Of a stretch of DNA of 64,000 nt, positions 31,151 through 40,122 are shown one piece after another (positions within the stretch are counted from its first letter, which is position 1; every line of letters starts with the position of its first letter). The position numbers and the translations under genes are program-made. Source of the stretch: Streptomyces sp. 6-11-2 (lineage in GTDB: Bacteria; Actinomycetota; Actinomycetes; Streptomycetales; Streptomycetaceae); assembly GCF_006540305.1 (NCBI RefSeq), contig NZ_BJOR01000001.1, forward strand, positions 2,356,001 to 2,420,000. The letters run 5' to 3'. The notes under the pieces were generated by a model. The model made no database searches, was not told the DNA's origin, and was given only the letters and a program-made list of their open reading frames with translations.

Positions 31151-32023
31151 GTGAAAGGGCACGAGCCTGCTATGCGTCCCCTGCATCCGCCGTCTCCGGA
31201 ACGGTCCGCCGCGGTGCGCCGGTGGTTCGGCGAGGAGGTACGGTCCGAGCGGCCGGACCTCGCGACGCTGTGCCTGCTGGTGGGCGCGGCGGCCGACGGG
31301 GCGCTGGACGAGGCCGGCATGGACGCGGCGCAGCTGGAGCTGGACCGGCTCGCGGGGCAGCTGCCGTACCGGCCGGGCGGGCCGCGGGACTGGGCGCGGG
31401 CCCTGTGCGAACTGCTCGGCGAGCGGTACGGCTTCCACGGCTCGGCGGCGGACTACCAGCGGCTGGAGTCGTCCCTGCTGCACGAGGTGCTGGTGCGGCG
31501 GCGCGGGCTGCCCATCCTGCTGTCGGTGGTGTGGATGGAGGTCGCGCGGCGGGCCGGAGCGCCGGTGTACGGGGTCGCGCTGCCCGGGCACTTCGTCGTC
31601 GGGTTCGGGGAGGCCGGGGAACAGGTGCTCGCGGACCCGTTCGACGGGGGCCGGGTGCTCACGGGGGCGGACGCCGAACTGCTGGTGGTCGGGGCGACGG
31701 GCGCGCCGCTGCACCCGTCGATGCTGGTGCCCGCCTCTCCCTCGGAGGTCGTGTCCCGGATCCTGAACAACATCCGGGCCTGGGCGGCCATACGGCCCGA
31801 GCGGTCGGACGTGGCGCTGTGGGCGGTGGAGCTGTCGCTGCTGCTGCCGTCGCATCCGGCGCGGCTGCGTTACGAGCGGGCGCAGTTGCTGGTGCAGCGC
31901 GGGGACTTCGTGGGCGGGGCCCGGGAGCTGGAGGCGTACGCCGACGTGGTGGGCGCGGTGGACGAGCCCGCGGCCGAGCAGGTGCGGGGGCAGGCGCGGG
32001 CCGCACGGGCCCTGCTGAACTGA
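31151..32023 (+). CDS. SirB1-like transglutaminase-fold protein
   Basis: A 290-residue protein of the SirB1/YchA family. The family core is visible: YGFHGSAADYQRLESSLLHEVLVRRRGLPILLSVVWMEVARRAG (about 95-135), then GVALPGHFVVGF (about 140-151) with a conserved His, and ADPFDGGRVL. A tetratricopeptide-like helical region (about 230-285) follows. The fold is transglutaminase-like; the molecular role is unknown. It starts 8 bases after the acetyltransferase stop; AGGGA lies five bases before GTG 31151, so the two form an operon. ATG 31172 is an alternative start. Confidence 0.82.
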   Translation: MKGHEPAMRPLHPPSPERSAAVRRWFGEEVRSERPDLATLCLLVGAAADGALDEAGMDAAQLELDRLAGQLPYRPGGPRDWARALCELLGERYGFHGSAADYQRLESSLLHEVLVRRRGLPILLSVVWMEVARRAGAPVYGVALPGHFVVGFGEAGEQVLADPFDGGRVLTGADAELLVVGATGAPLHPSMLVPASPSEVVSRILNNIRAWAAIRPERSDVALWAVELSLLLPSHPARLRYERAQLLVQRGDFVGGARELEAYADVVGAVDEPAAEQVRGQARAARALLN

Positions 32024-32045
32024 AGCCGGGCCGAGGCCGCCGGGG

Positions 32046-32081
32046 GCGCTCGCGCGGCCGCCCGGCCCACCGGGCGAGCGC
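32046..32081. terminator. Hairpin between convergent genes
   Basis: GCGCTCG (32046-32052) pairs with CGAGCGC (32075-32081); an inner GCCCG/CGGGC stem (32060-32075) extends or competes. It lies in the 60-base gap between convergent stops. Confidence 0.55.
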
Positions 32082-32083
32082 TG

Positions 32084-32698
32084 CTACAGCCAGCCCTTCT
32101 CCCGTGCGATGCGCACCGCCTCCGTCCTGTTGCGCACCGCGAGTTTCTGGATCGCGGTCGACAGGTAGTTGCGGACCGTGCCCTGGGACAGGTGGAGGAC
32201 CGCGGCCAGCTCGGCGTTGGTGGAGCCGTCGGCCGCGGCGCGCAGGACCTCGCGCTCCCGGTCGGTCAGCGGGTTGGCGCCCTCGGCCAGCGCCGCCGCG
32301 GCCAGCGTGGGGTCGATGACCCGCTCGCCGCCGAGGACCTTCCGTACCGCCGCGGCGAGTTGTGCGGCCGGGGCGTCCTTGACCAGGAACGCGTCCGCGC
32401 CCGCCTCCATGGCGCTGCGCAGATAGCCGGGGCGGCCGAAGGTGGTGAGTACGACCAGTTTCACCGCGGGCAGATCCTTGTGGAGCCGGGCGGCCGCCTC
32501 GATGCCGGTGCAGCCGGGCATCTCGATGTCGAGCAGGGCCACGTCGACGCCGTGGGCGTGCGCCGCCGCCACGACCTCGTCCCCGCGCGCCACCTGGGCG
32601 ACGACCTCGATGTCCTCCTCGAGGCCGAGCAGGGCGGCCAGTGCCTCGCGGACCATCGACTGGTCCTCGGCCAGGAGGACCTTGATCGTTCGGCTCAT
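32084..32698 (-). CDS. NarL/DesR-type response regulator
   Basis: A 204-residue two-component response regulator. Receiver domain: acidic pair EDQ at 11-13, phospho-Asp57 in LLDIEMPG, Thr/Lys in VVLTTFGR and FLVKDAP. LuxR-type HTH: NPLTDREREVLRAAADGSTNAELAAVLHLSQGTVRNYLS (about 140-180). It is the last gene of the four-gene ABC-kinase-regulator operon; its ATG overlaps the kinase stop (ATGA). The palindrome at 35629 before the operon is its likely binding site (inference). Confidence 0.92.
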   Translation of the reverse strand: MSRTIKVLLAEDQSMVREALAALLGLEEDIEVVAQVARGDEVVAAAHAHGVDVALLDIEMPGCTGIEAAARLHKDLPAVKLVVLTTFGRPGYLRSAMEAGADAFLVKDAPAAQLAAAVRKVLGGERVIDPTLAAAALAEGANPLTDREREVLRAAADGSTNAELAAVLHLSQGTVRNYLSTAIQKLAVRNRTEAVRIAREKGWL

Positions 32699-33906
32699 GC
32701 CGGGGATCCTACGTCCGCGGGGGAGGCGAGAGGCACCCGGGCGACGAGCCGGAAGCCCCGCCCGGCGCGCCCCGCCTCCAGCTGCCCGCCCGCCTTCCCC
32801 AGGCGCTCGGCCAGTCCCGTCAGACCGTTGCCGGGGCCCTTGCCCACGCTGCCGGAGCCGCCCGAGCCGTTGTCCTCGACGCACAGTTCCAGGAACGGCC
32901 CGTCCAGGGTCTGGCGGCGCACCAGGTCGACGGTGCACCGGGTCGCGCCGCTGTGCCGTACGACGTTGGTGATCGCCTCGCGCAGCGCCCAGGCGAGCGC
33001 GGACTCGCACTCCTCGGGGACGCCGTGCAGGTCGGGCTCGGCGGGCACGTCGGCGGCGACGTCGGCGGCGGTCAGCGCCACCTGGGCGCCCGCCAGTTCG
33101 GCGTGCAGGCGGGGGCGGCGGTAGCCGGTGACGGCCTCGCGGACGTCGACCAGGGCCTGGCGGCTGACCTGTTCGATGTCGGCGACCTGCTGGGCCGCCT
33201 TGTCGGGGTGGTCCGGCAGCATCCGGCCGGCCAGCTCGCTCTTCAGCGTGATCAGCGAGAGCGAGTGGCCGAGCAGGTCGTGCAGGTCGCGGGCGAGCCG
33301 CAGCCGCTCCTCGTTGGCGGCGAGCTGGGCCACGGTGGCGCGGGCCTTGCGCAGGTCGATCGTGGTGCGTACGAGTTGCCGTACGCCGGTCATCGCGAAG
33401 CCGACGAGCATCACCAGCAGGAACAGGGTCCACTCGCCCTCGGCGCCCGTGTGCCGGGCGACGAGCAGCATCACGGCCGTGGTCAGCGGGATAGTCCAGT
33501 AGGCGATCCGCAGCGGGTTCGTCGCGCCGCAGGCCACGGAGACGTACACGAACAGGCCGATCCACGGTGAGCCGAGGGTCAGGCACAGCACGACGGAGAG
33601 CGCGCCGAGCACGGCGACGAGCCAGCCGACGACCGCCCCGGAGAACGGCCGGCCCATGTTCCGGTAGACCAGCGTCAGATAGGTCCCGGTGAAGGCCGCG
33701 AGGCCCGCCCAGCCGGCCGCGGTGGCGGCGGCCGTGTGGGCGCCCGAGACCAGATCGTGCACCGGCGAGCTGAGGAAGATCAGCCAGGGCAGGATCCACA
33801 CCAGTTTGCGCAGCGCCTCGCCCCCGTTCCGGGGCGGTTCCCCCATGCGCATCAGCCGGTCCGTGCGGGCTTCGCCGGGCCGCAGGTCTTCCGTCATGGC
33901 GCTCAC
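32695..33906 (-). CDS. DesK-type sensor histidine kinase
   Basis: A 403-residue sensor kinase. Five or six membrane segments (about 34-175) with hardly any external loop form the sensor. The HisKA_3 box ARDLHDLLGHSLSLI holds His209, and the ATP domain has the N-box ALREAITNVVRHSGA (about 310) and G-box DNGSGGSG/GNGLTGLAERL. Such kinases sense membrane state or membrane-active compounds (DesK, LnrJ). GTG 33906 overlaps the permease stop (GTGA). An ATG three codons later is an alternative. Confidence 0.9.
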   Translation of the reverse strand: MSAMTEDLRPGEARTDRLMRMGEPPRNGGEALRKLVWILPWLIFLSSPVHDLVSGAHTAAATAAGWAGLAAFTGTYLTLVYRNMGRPFSGAVVGWLVAVLGALSVVLCLTLGSPWIGLFVYVSVACGATNPLRIAYWTIPLTTAVMLLVARHTGAEGEWTLFLLVMLVGFAMTGVRQLVRTTIDLRKARATVAQLAANEERLRLARDLHDLLGHSLSLITLKSELAGRMLPDHPDKAAQQVADIEQVSRQALVDVREAVTGYRRPRLHAELAGAQVALTAADVAADVPAEPDLHGVPEECESALAWALREAITNVVRHSGATRCTVDLVRRQTLDGPFLELCVEDNGSGGSGSVGKGPGNGLTGLAERLGKAGGQLEAGRAGRGFRLVARVPLASPADVGSPA

Positions 33907-34643
33907 GCCTTCAGCGTGTCCTTCCGGTACAGCCAGGCCGCGCCGCCCGCGAACAGGGCGAAGAAGACGACGAGGATGGCGATGTCCTTCGCGTGCGGGG
34001 CCTGGCTCTCCTCGATCGCCCGCCCCAGTGCAGCGTACGCGTGCGTGGGAAGCCACTCGGCGATGTCCTGAAGCCACCGCGGGAAGGTGGTCGAGGGCAT
34101 CCACAGACCGCCGAGCATGGACAGACCGAAGTAGATGATCATGGTGATCGGGCGGACCGCGTCCCCGGTGGCGAGGTACCCGATGGCGACGCCGAGCGCG
34201 GCGAAGACCAGGCTGCCGGCCCAGATCGCGCCGGTGAGGGCGAGCCACTGCCAGGCCTCCAGGCGGACCTGCTTGACGGCGGCGGCGACCACGAAGACGA
34301 CGACGATGGACGGCAGGCTGACCACGGCGGCGCCGGCGGTCTTGGCGAGGACGTAGCCGCGCCCGGGCAGGGGGGTGAGGCGCAGCTGCCGTACCCAGCC
34401 GCTCTCACGCTCCTTGGCGATGCGCTCGCTGTTGCCCATGAGCACGGCGGTGAGCGCGCCGAAGGAGGCCATGGAGACCATCATGTACGTCGGGACGGTC
34501 AGGCCGGTGCCGTCGACCTTGGTGACGCCGTCCGCCTTGCCCGCGATGATCAGGAAGAGGATCGAGGGGTAGAGCACCGAGAAGAACAGGAACTTGCGGT
34601 TGCGCAGGGCGCGGGCGAGCTCCAGCCGGATCAGACTGTTCAC
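33903..34643 (-). CDS. ABC-2 type exporter permease
   Basis: A 246-residue ABC-2 permease with six membrane segments: first near 18-34 (FLFFSVLYPSILFLIIAG), and the rest from about 55 to 240, including the conserved GGLWMPSTTFPRWLQ before the last helices. It belongs to the drug/lipid-exporter group. GTG 34643 overlaps the ATPase stop (GTGA). It pairs with the ATPase upstream and the DesK/DesR pair downstream, a layout like the linearmycin-resistance lnr operon of Bacillus. Confidence 0.9.
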   Translation of the reverse strand: MNSLIRLELARALRNRKFLFFSVLYPSILFLIIAGKADGVTKVDGTGLTVPTYMMVSMASFGALTAVLMGNSERIAKERESGWVRQLRLTPLPGRGYVLAKTAGAAVVSLPSIVVVFVVAAAVKQVRLEAWQWLALTGAIWAGSLVFAALGVAIGYLATGDAVRPITMIIYFGLSMLGGLWMPSTTFPRWLQDIAEWLPTHAYAALGRAIEESQAPHAKDIAILVVFFALFAGGAAWLYRKDTLKA

Positions 34644-35578
34644 GACTGCCTGGCCTCCTCGGCCTCGGTGATGGCGACGAAGGCCTGCTCGAGCCCGAGC
34701 CCGGCGACTTCGAGGTTGCGGGGGTAGAGGCCGAGCCCGTACAGGGCGTGCACGGTCGCGTCGGCGTCGGAGGACTGAATGCGGACGGTCTGGCCGCTCA
34801 CGGTCATCGAGGTCAGGAAGGGCAGACCGCGCAGGGCGGCCTCGTCGATGGGGCCCTGAAGGTCGAAGGAGACGCGTCGCGCCCCCGCCGTCGCCTTGAT
34901 CTCGGCGGCGGTGCCGTCGGCCAGCAGCCGTCCCCGGTGCAGCACCAGCACCCGGTCGGCGATGGCGTCGGCCTCCTCCAGGTAGTGCGTGGCGAACAGG
35001 ACCGCGCGGCCCTGGTCGGCCTGTTCGCGCATGGTGGCCCAGAAGGCCTGGCGGGCGGAGACGTCCATGCCGGTGGTCGGCTCGTCCAGCACGATGAGGT
35101 CGCTGTCACCGGCGGTGGCCAGGGCGAAGCGGACGCGCTGGGCCTGCCCACCGGAGAGCTTGTTCACCTTGCGGTCGGCGACCTGGGAGATGCCGGCCCG
35201 GGCCAGCACGTCGGCGGTCTTGTACCGCCTGGGGTGCAGGTCGCAGGCGAGCCGCACCAGTTCCGCGACGGTGACGTCCTCCATCAGCCCGCCGCTCTGC
35301 AGCATGGCGCCCACGCGCCCGGCGACGATCGCCTCGCGCGGGCTGGTGCCGAAGACGCTGACGGTGCCGCTGTCGGGCTGCCGGAGGCCGAGCAGCAGGT
35401 CGAGGGTGGTCGACTTGCCGGCGCCGTTCGGGCCGAGCAGGGCCACGGTCTCGCCCGGACGCAGGGCGAGGGTCAGCCCGTCCACGGCCCGTACGTCCCC
35501 GTAACTCTTGGTCACCTGGTCGAACCCCACCACCGTGGTGGTGCCGGCTCGCTCCGCTGTCGTCGTCATGGCCGCCAT
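34640..35578 (-). CDS. ABC exporter ATPase (DrrA-like)
   Basis: A 312-residue ABC ATPase. Walker A GPNGAGKST (about 48-56), Q-loop MLQSGGL, signature LSGGQAQR (about 141-148), Walker B LIVLDEPTTG (about 160-169) and switch His in FATHYLEEAD (about 192). A C-terminal DUF4162-like domain (about 225-305) marks the drug-exporter group. The start could be ATG 35578 or ATG 35569, without strong ribosome sites. First gene of the exporter-kinase-regulator operon. Confidence 0.92.
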   Translation of the reverse strand: MAAMTTTAERAGTTTVVGFDQVTKSYGDVRAVDGLTLALRPGETVALLGPNGAGKSTTLDLLLGLRQPDSGTVSVFGTSPREAIVAGRVGAMLQSGGLMEDVTVAELVRLACDLHPRRYKTADVLARAGISQVADRKVNKLSGGQAQRVRFALATAGDSDLIVLDEPTTGMDVSARQAFWATMREQADQGRAVLFATHYLEEADAIADRVLVLHRGRLLADGTAAEIKATAGARRVSFDLQGPIDEAALRGLPFLTSMTVSGQTVRIQSSDADATVHALYGLGLYPRNLEVAGLGLEQAFVAITEAEEARQS

Positions 35579-35628
35579 GCTGGCCGACGGGTGGGGGCGC
35601 CGGGCAGTGTCGGCGGTCCTGACTACCG

Positions 35629-35644
35629 CATGACAGATGTCATG
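35629..35644. promoter_or_regulatory. Palindromic operator of the exporter/two-component operon
   Basis: CATGACA-GA-TGTCATG has perfect 7-bp arms and lies 50 bases upstream of the ATPase start. DesR-family regulators bind dyads with TCATGAC-like half-sites, so this is a good candidate site for the operon's own response regulator. TAGTCA just downstream on the minus strand may be the -10. Confidence 0.65.
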
Positions 35645-35679
35645 GCGCCGCGCGGCGGCCCGCCGGCCGCCGGCTCAGC

Positions 35680-36606
35680 TCAGCGGAGCACCTGGGCCGC
35701 CTTCCGCAGAGCGCTCTGCCACCGCTGCCGAACGTCTTCGAGGTCCTGCTTGTTGGCCTCGATGATCTTGTTCTGGTAGGTGGTCTCGACGGACTGCCAG
35801 ACCATCACGTAGCCCACCTGCTGCTTGCACTTCACATCGGCCACCGCGGTGGCGATCTCGGCGGCACGGGTCTTCTTCAGGGCGGCGGAGTCTCCCTCGC
35901 CCTCGGTCCACCAGGCCGGGTCGCCGGCGGCGGCATGGGGATCCGCGTAGGTGTGGCCGGCCTTCTTCATACAGGCACTCCACTTGGCGTTCACGGCCTT
36001 GGCCCGGCTGTCCGCCTCCGTACGCTTCCATCCTTGCTGCTGCGCCAGGTCGACGGCGTTCAACGCCTCCAGCCGGAGCAGGCCGAGCTGCTTCAGGGCC
36101 TCGCCGCGGCAGCCGCCCGTGAGGCTCGTTCCGGTCGTCGCCCCGTCACGGCCGGTGTAGGCCTTGGTGAGCGCATCCGTCATGAGGGCCTTGCGCTTCT
36201 TCTCCCGCCGCGTCTCCTCGGCCAGCTGCTCGGCGGTCACGCCGGCCGGCGGAGCCAGGTGATAGCCGTACACGCGCACGGTGCCGGGGTCGGTGACCCC
36301 GTAGCGCCGCTCATTGGCCGAACGCGCCACGCCCAGCCGCTTCGGACGAGCGGGCCAGGTATATCCCTTCGCCTTCATGCACGTACCGGCCAGTTCGTCG
36401 ACGGCCTGGTCGAGAACGGCTCGCTGCTCCGCGCTGACGCCATAGGAATCAAGGGGAAGGACCGGCGCCGGAACACCGGCAACGGTCTTCGTGACCGGAG
36501 AGGAAGAGATCTCGGGTTCGCTCCCCGTCCGGCCACCCGATTGGCATGCCGACAGCACCACGACGGAAAGGACGGCAACGCCGACGGCCACTGAGCTCTT
36601 CCGCAT
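35680..36606 (-). CDS. Secreted lipoprotein, unknown function
   Basis: A 308-residue lipoprotein. Signal peptide MRKSSVAVGVAVLSVVVLSAC with lipobox LSAC (Cys about 21). The mature part is polar and Lys/Glu-rich with several cysteines (about 75, 167, 216, 259) and helical segments (VTAEQLAEETRREKKRK, KKTRAAEIATAVADVKCKQQ). The pattern, cysteines inside long helices with a KWSACMKKAGHTY motif, is common to Streptomyces surface lipoproteins of unknown role. Third-position GC is slightly lower than in neighbours. TTG 36609 precedes the ATG but is less likely. Confidence 0.75.
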   Translation of the reverse strand: MRKSSVAVGVAVLSVVVLSACQSGGRTGSEPEISSSPVTKTVAGVPAPVLPLDSYGVSAEQRAVLDQAVDELAGTCMKAKGYTWPARPKRLGVARSANERRYGVTDPGTVRVYGYHLAPPAGVTAEQLAEETRREKKRKALMTDALTKAYTGRDGATTGTSLTGGCRGEALKQLGLLRLEALNAVDLAQQQGWKRTEADSRAKAVNAKWSACMKKAGHTYADPHAAAGDPAWWTEGEGDSAALKKTRAAEIATAVADVKCKQQVGYVMVWQSVETTYQNKIIEANKQDLEDVRQRWQSALRKAAQVLR

Positions 36607-36678
36607 CAATTCAGACGCTTTCTTCGCTGGAGAAGCTCCGAACGGGATGCGCCCCGAGAAAGGGGCACATCGTCGCGT

Positions 36679-37083
36679 TCAGTTCGGGCAGGCGGAGTTC
36701 GAGCCGAAGCAGTGCGAACTCGCCGTGTTGTCGTTGGGTACCTGATTGATCTGTTCACCCGGGGGAATAGCGGTGAGGTTACCGGTGTAACCGGAGTACT
36801 GGTAGAAGTACACCAAGGTGTCAGGGTCCATGTTCTTCACCGAGGACATGGTGTTGTCGATGAGGGTGCTGGTGCCGTAGTACGTGCTGCCGTTGTAGTT
36901 GGGCTTGCTGTAGAGCGTGTCGTACAGGCCGCCGCTGTAGTTCGCGAGTCTGTAGATGCACACTTCGCCACCACCCGAGGACTCACACACACCGTTGTAA
37001 CTGCCGGCGAAGGCGGTGCCGCTGAATCCCAGAACCAGCGCCGCGCTCGCCAGTCCCACGAGGGCTTTCTTCCTTGCGCTCAT
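36679..37083 (-). CDS. Secreted I36-type (beta/gamma-crystallin-like) protein
   Basis: A 134-residue secreted protein. Signal peptide KKALVGLASAALVLGFSGTAFA (cleavage about 25). The mature part has the pattern of peptidase-inhibitor family I36: VCESSGGGEVCIYRLANYSGG with Cys pairs, then YNGSTYYGTS and NTMSSVKNM, and a Cys pair near the end (SSHCFGSNSACPN). I36 members include the Streptomyces metalloprotease inhibitor SMPI, but many similar proteins are not inhibitors. Its AT content is above average for this genome. A second, less similar I36-type protein lies at 43894. Confidence 0.72.
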   Translation of the reverse strand: MSARKKALVGLASAALVLGFSGTAFAGSYNGVCESSGGGEVCIYRLANYSGGLYDTLYSKPNYNGSTYYGTSTLIDNTMSSVKNMDPDTLVYFYQYSGYTGNLTAIPPGEQINQVPNDNTASSHCFGSNSACPN

Positions 37084-37274
37084 CCACTCACCAATCCTGT
37101 CCTCATACCCACTGAAGTCGGCAGGGCGCTGGAATGAGCGCACAACGAATCCCCGACCCCATGGGGTGAACTTGGTTCGGCCCATGCGCCGGAGTGATCC
37201 TAGGGGGTCACACAAGTACAGGAGGGATCAATTTCGGTCATTCGCAAGCAGCATCCGGATGCCCTCCGAACGTC

Positions 37275-37311
37275 AGAGGGCGCCCCGGCCATGGACCGGG
37301 ACGCCCCCTCG
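37275..37311 (-). terminator. Imperfect hairpin after the PG-binding gene
   Basis: GAGGGCGCCCCGG pairs imperfectly with CCGGGACGCCCCCTC around CCATGGA. It lies just after the stop of the gene to its right (minus strand). Confidence 0.55.
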
Positions 37312-37323
37312 AACTGCTCGCCG

Positions 37324-39546
37324 CTAGCTCGGGTTGGTCTCGATCACACCGACCCGGTCCGCCGCCGTCTTGCCGAGCAGGGCCTTGTGCATAGCACCGA
37401 TGACGTCCTCGGGCGTCACGGGGGTCTTCTTGCCGTTGCCCCGGGTGATCAGCACGCTGTCGTAGGCGCCGCCGTACAGCTCCTTCAGCGCGGCCTTGTC
37501 GTAGTACTCGACCAGCTTGTTGCCGACCGGCTTGACGGCGAGGAACCTCCACAGGGAGTTCTGGGGGCTGAACTTGACCTCCACCCCGCCCGCCTCGATC
37601 GCGACAATGCCCGACATCGCCGGCTCCGCGAACTCCTTCATCATCCGGTCGACCTCGGCGTTGGAGACCGTCGGCTGCTTGGTGACCGTGGGCAGCTGGG
37701 CCGGCGTGGCCGTGCCCGTCTCCACCTGCGTGCGGTACGCCTGCTGGACCAGCCGGGTCGAGCCGCCGACGTCGATGCCCTTGCCCGGCTTGCCGTACAC
37801 GGCGACGGCCTTGCCGGACTGGAACTTGATGCCGCCCTCGGTCATCGACCCGTCGCCGCCCGAGACGCTCTGCAGGGCGACCTGGAGCTTCTCCTCGTCG
37901 ACCGGCATCCGCGGCTCGATCACCCGGTGGTTGCCGAACAGCGAGCCGATCACCGACATGGGGTTGTAGTCGCTCGTCGCGGCCGAGCTGGCTGTGGCCT
38001 GGGTGTCCAACTGGAGCCCGGCCTGGTCGGGCTTGAGGGTGACGGTCCTGCCCTCGACCGACAGCTTCAGCGGCTGGTTCACCCGGCCGCCGAAGGCGTC
38101 GTCGAGCTTCTTGACCGCGTCGTCACGGGTGCCGCCGCCGATGTCGACGCCGAGCACGGTGGTGCCCTTGGGCACGTCGGAGTGGTTCATCAGCAGCCCG
38201 GCGCCGTAGGTGGCACCGGCGACGACGATCACGGCGCCGCAGAGCAGGACGAGCTTGTTGCGGCCCTTCTTCTTGGCCTTGGGCGCGGCGGGGGCCGCGG
38301 CGGCGCTCTGCGGGGCCGGCTCGGACAGTCCCGGCGGCATGTGCGCCTGCGGCCCGCTCCAGTCGGCCTCCGGCCCGAACGGCGAGCCGGAACCGGGCTG
38401 GATCACGGGCATGCCGCTGGTGACGGTGTTCCCGGAGACGTTGTCCGGCCGGGCGCCGTAACCGGGGGTGCCCGGCTCCGGAACCTGCTGCTGCGGGGTG
38501 AGGACCGCGGTGTCGTCGCTCAGACCGCCGCCGGAGCGCGCCGTGTGCGCGCCGTGTGCACCGGCCGGGTGTCCCGCGCCCGCGGCGGGACCCGCGGGTG
38601 CGCCGACCCCGGGCGGCCGCAGCGGTCCGTCGCCGGTGACGGGGCCACCCGTCGGGCCCGTGGGGCCCTGCGGGCCGCCCGGCACACCGGGGGCGCCCGG
38701 ACCACCCAGGCCGCCGGTGCCGCTCGGGCCGCCCCGGCCGTCGTGCCCGTTGTCGGAGAAGTACGCAAGGTCCTCGCGGCGCGGCTCGTCGCCGGGGCGG
38801 GGGCCGCCGGAGAGCGGGCCCGCGGCCAGCGCCTCGGTGACGTCGAAGGACCCGGTGCCGCCGCCGTGGCCGGGGGCGACGGGACCGCCGGTGACCCCGG
38901 GCAGCCCGGCGCCGTTGGTGGAGCCGGGGCGGGAGCCGTTGGCCGAGCCGGGCACGTTCATGGAGCCGACCACGCCGCCGGGGCGGGCCCCGCCGGAGGA
39001 GCCCGGAACGGAGGAGCCGGCGCCCGAGGGCCCGGGGACGGAGGTTCCCGGACCGGAGGCGCCGGGGCCCGAACCGTTCGCCGCGGGTGCGCCCGAACCG
39101 CCCGGCAGTCCCGCGCCGTTGGTGGAGCCGCCGCCCTGACCGCCTTTGTTCGCCTGGGGCTTGCGGGGCGCGAACCAGTCGCTGGTCACCTTCTCCTCGG
39201 CCGGTGCCGCGGGTTCGGCGGTCGGCTCGACGGCGGCCTCGGGCGCCGGGGCGGGCGACTGCTGGGCCTCGCCGCCGGTGTCCTGGGCGCTGTTCTCGGA
39301 TCCCTCCGAGGAGACGGGCGTACGCACGACGACCGGCGGGATCGGCCGGGATCCGGGGATGTTGATCCGGATCCGGGTCGTCAGCGTGGTCTCCGTCTTG
39401 CGTTCCTCGGGCTGCGTGGCCGAACGGCCCGCGTCCGCACGGTCGTCGGAGACCGCCGGGATTCCGTACGGCGGGGTCCCCGAGGGGTAGGCGGCTCCGC
39501 CGCGCCCGTTGGGCCCGGACGACGGAGTGTCAGTTTCACGACTCAA
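37324..39546 (-). CDS. Membrane protein with PG-binding (VanW-type) domains and long cytoplasmic tail
   Basis: A 740-residue protein. Residues 1-400 are a disordered, Pro/Gly/Ser-rich cytoplasmic tail with many GxPG repeats. A membrane helix (LVLLCGAVIVVAGATYGAGLL, about 420-440) follows, after KKKGRNK. Outside are about 290 residues with two peptidoglycan-binding 'PG_binding_4' modules (VLGVDIGGGTRDDAVKKLDDAF; GIDVGGSTRLVQQAY) as in VanW/YoaR proteins. The VanW domain itself is not seen. The start is TTG 39546: GGGAG eight bases upstream and no better in-frame codon; a GTG at 39576 is possible. Function unknown; likely cell-wall related. Confidence 0.8.
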   Translation of the reverse strand: MSRETDTPSSGPNGRGGAAYPSGTPPYGIPAVSDDRADAGRSATQPEERKTETTLTTRIRINIPGSRPIPPVVVRTPVSSEGSENSAQDTGGEAQQSPAPAPEAAVEPTAEPAAPAEEKVTSDWFAPRKPQANKGGQGGGSTNGAGLPGGSGAPAANGSGPGASGPGTSVPGPSGAGSSVPGSSGGARPGGVVGSMNVPGSANGSRPGSTNGAGLPGVTGGPVAPGHGGGTGSFDVTEALAAGPLSGGPRPGDEPRREDLAYFSDNGHDGRGGPSGTGGLGGPGAPGVPGGPQGPTGPTGGPVTGDGPLRPPGVGAPAGPAAGAGHPAGAHGAHTARSGGGLSDDTAVLTPQQQVPEPGTPGYGARPDNVSGNTVTSGMPVIQPGSGSPFGPEADWSGPQAHMPPGLSEPAPQSAAAAPAAPKAKKKGRNKLVLLCGAVIVVAGATYGAGLLMNHSDVPKGTTVLGVDIGGGTRDDAVKKLDDAFGGRVNQPLKLSVEGRTVTLKPDQAGLQLDTQATASSAATSDYNPMSVIGSLFGNHRVIEPRMPVDEEKLQVALQSVSGGDGSMTEGGIKFQSGKAVAVYGKPGKGIDVGGSTRLVQQAYRTQVETGTATPAQLPTVTKQPTVSNAEVDRMMKEFAEPAMSGIVAIEAGGVEVKFSPQNSLWRFLAVKPVGNKLVEYYDKAALKELYGGAYDSVLITRGNGKKTPVTPEDVIGAMHKALLGKTAADRVGVIETNPS

Positions 39547-39705
39547 GGCAGGTTCTCCCGATTGGCTCCGCCGCACGTTACGACCTCAGTGCGGGCGGCT
39601 CGGCGGCGCGCGCACCACCATACTGGCCACTCCGGGCCCTTATCCCAGGACCGCTGGGTAAACCCCCACCGGACACGCACCGGTCCCACGGGAAGAAGTG
39701 GTACG

Positions 39706-40122
39706 TCACTTGCCAAGTCGGGCGTCGCGGTCGTGCCGTTGCCGCCCCGGCGCAAGGGTGGCGCAGATCACAGCAACGGCCATGCCGCCGAGCAGGAAGA
39801 GATAGGAGCCGCTCGCGGCCGCGAAGAAGAAGTCGCCTTCGGGGCGGCCGGCGGTGAGCACGAACACGGTGACCACCCAGCCGGCCGCGCCCGCCACGGC
39901 CCCGCCCCGGCTGCGCGCGGCCCGGGCCCCGCCCAGGAACAGCCCGGCGGCGCCCGCGAGCGCGAGCAGCAGCCCGCCGGGGAACCAGGCGGCCTGCACC
40001 AGGGCGCCCGCGACCGCGACCACCGCGCCGAGCAGGAAGAGCCCGAGATACGCGGCGGCCCGCCCGGCGGAGGGCGGCTTGAGGGGCTGCGCGAGCATCG
40101 GGCCCCCTCCCTCTGAACTCAT
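39706..40122 (-). CDS. Four-helix membrane protein (DUF6113-like)
   Basis: A 138-residue protein with four membrane segments (about 24-45, 48-68, 74-93 and 107-128) and short loops. The N-terminus is cytoplasmic and Pro-rich. It is translationally coupled to mshB: its ATG overlaps the mshB stop (ATGA), with AAGGAGG upstream. The same pair occurs beside mshB in other actinobacteria, by memory (Rv1171). Function unknown. Confidence 0.82.
   Translation of the reverse strand: MSSEGGGPMLAQPLKPPSAGRAAAYLGLFLLGAVVAVAGALVQAAWFPGGLLLALAGAAGLFLGGARAARSRGGAVAGAAGWVVTVFVLTAGRPEGDFFFAAASGSYLFLLGGMAVAVICATLAPGRQRHDRDARLGK

Noticed and set aside
37291..40116. Long plus-strand open frame opposite the PG-binding protein
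   Set aside because: No domain and no start signal; a shadow of the minus-strand gene.
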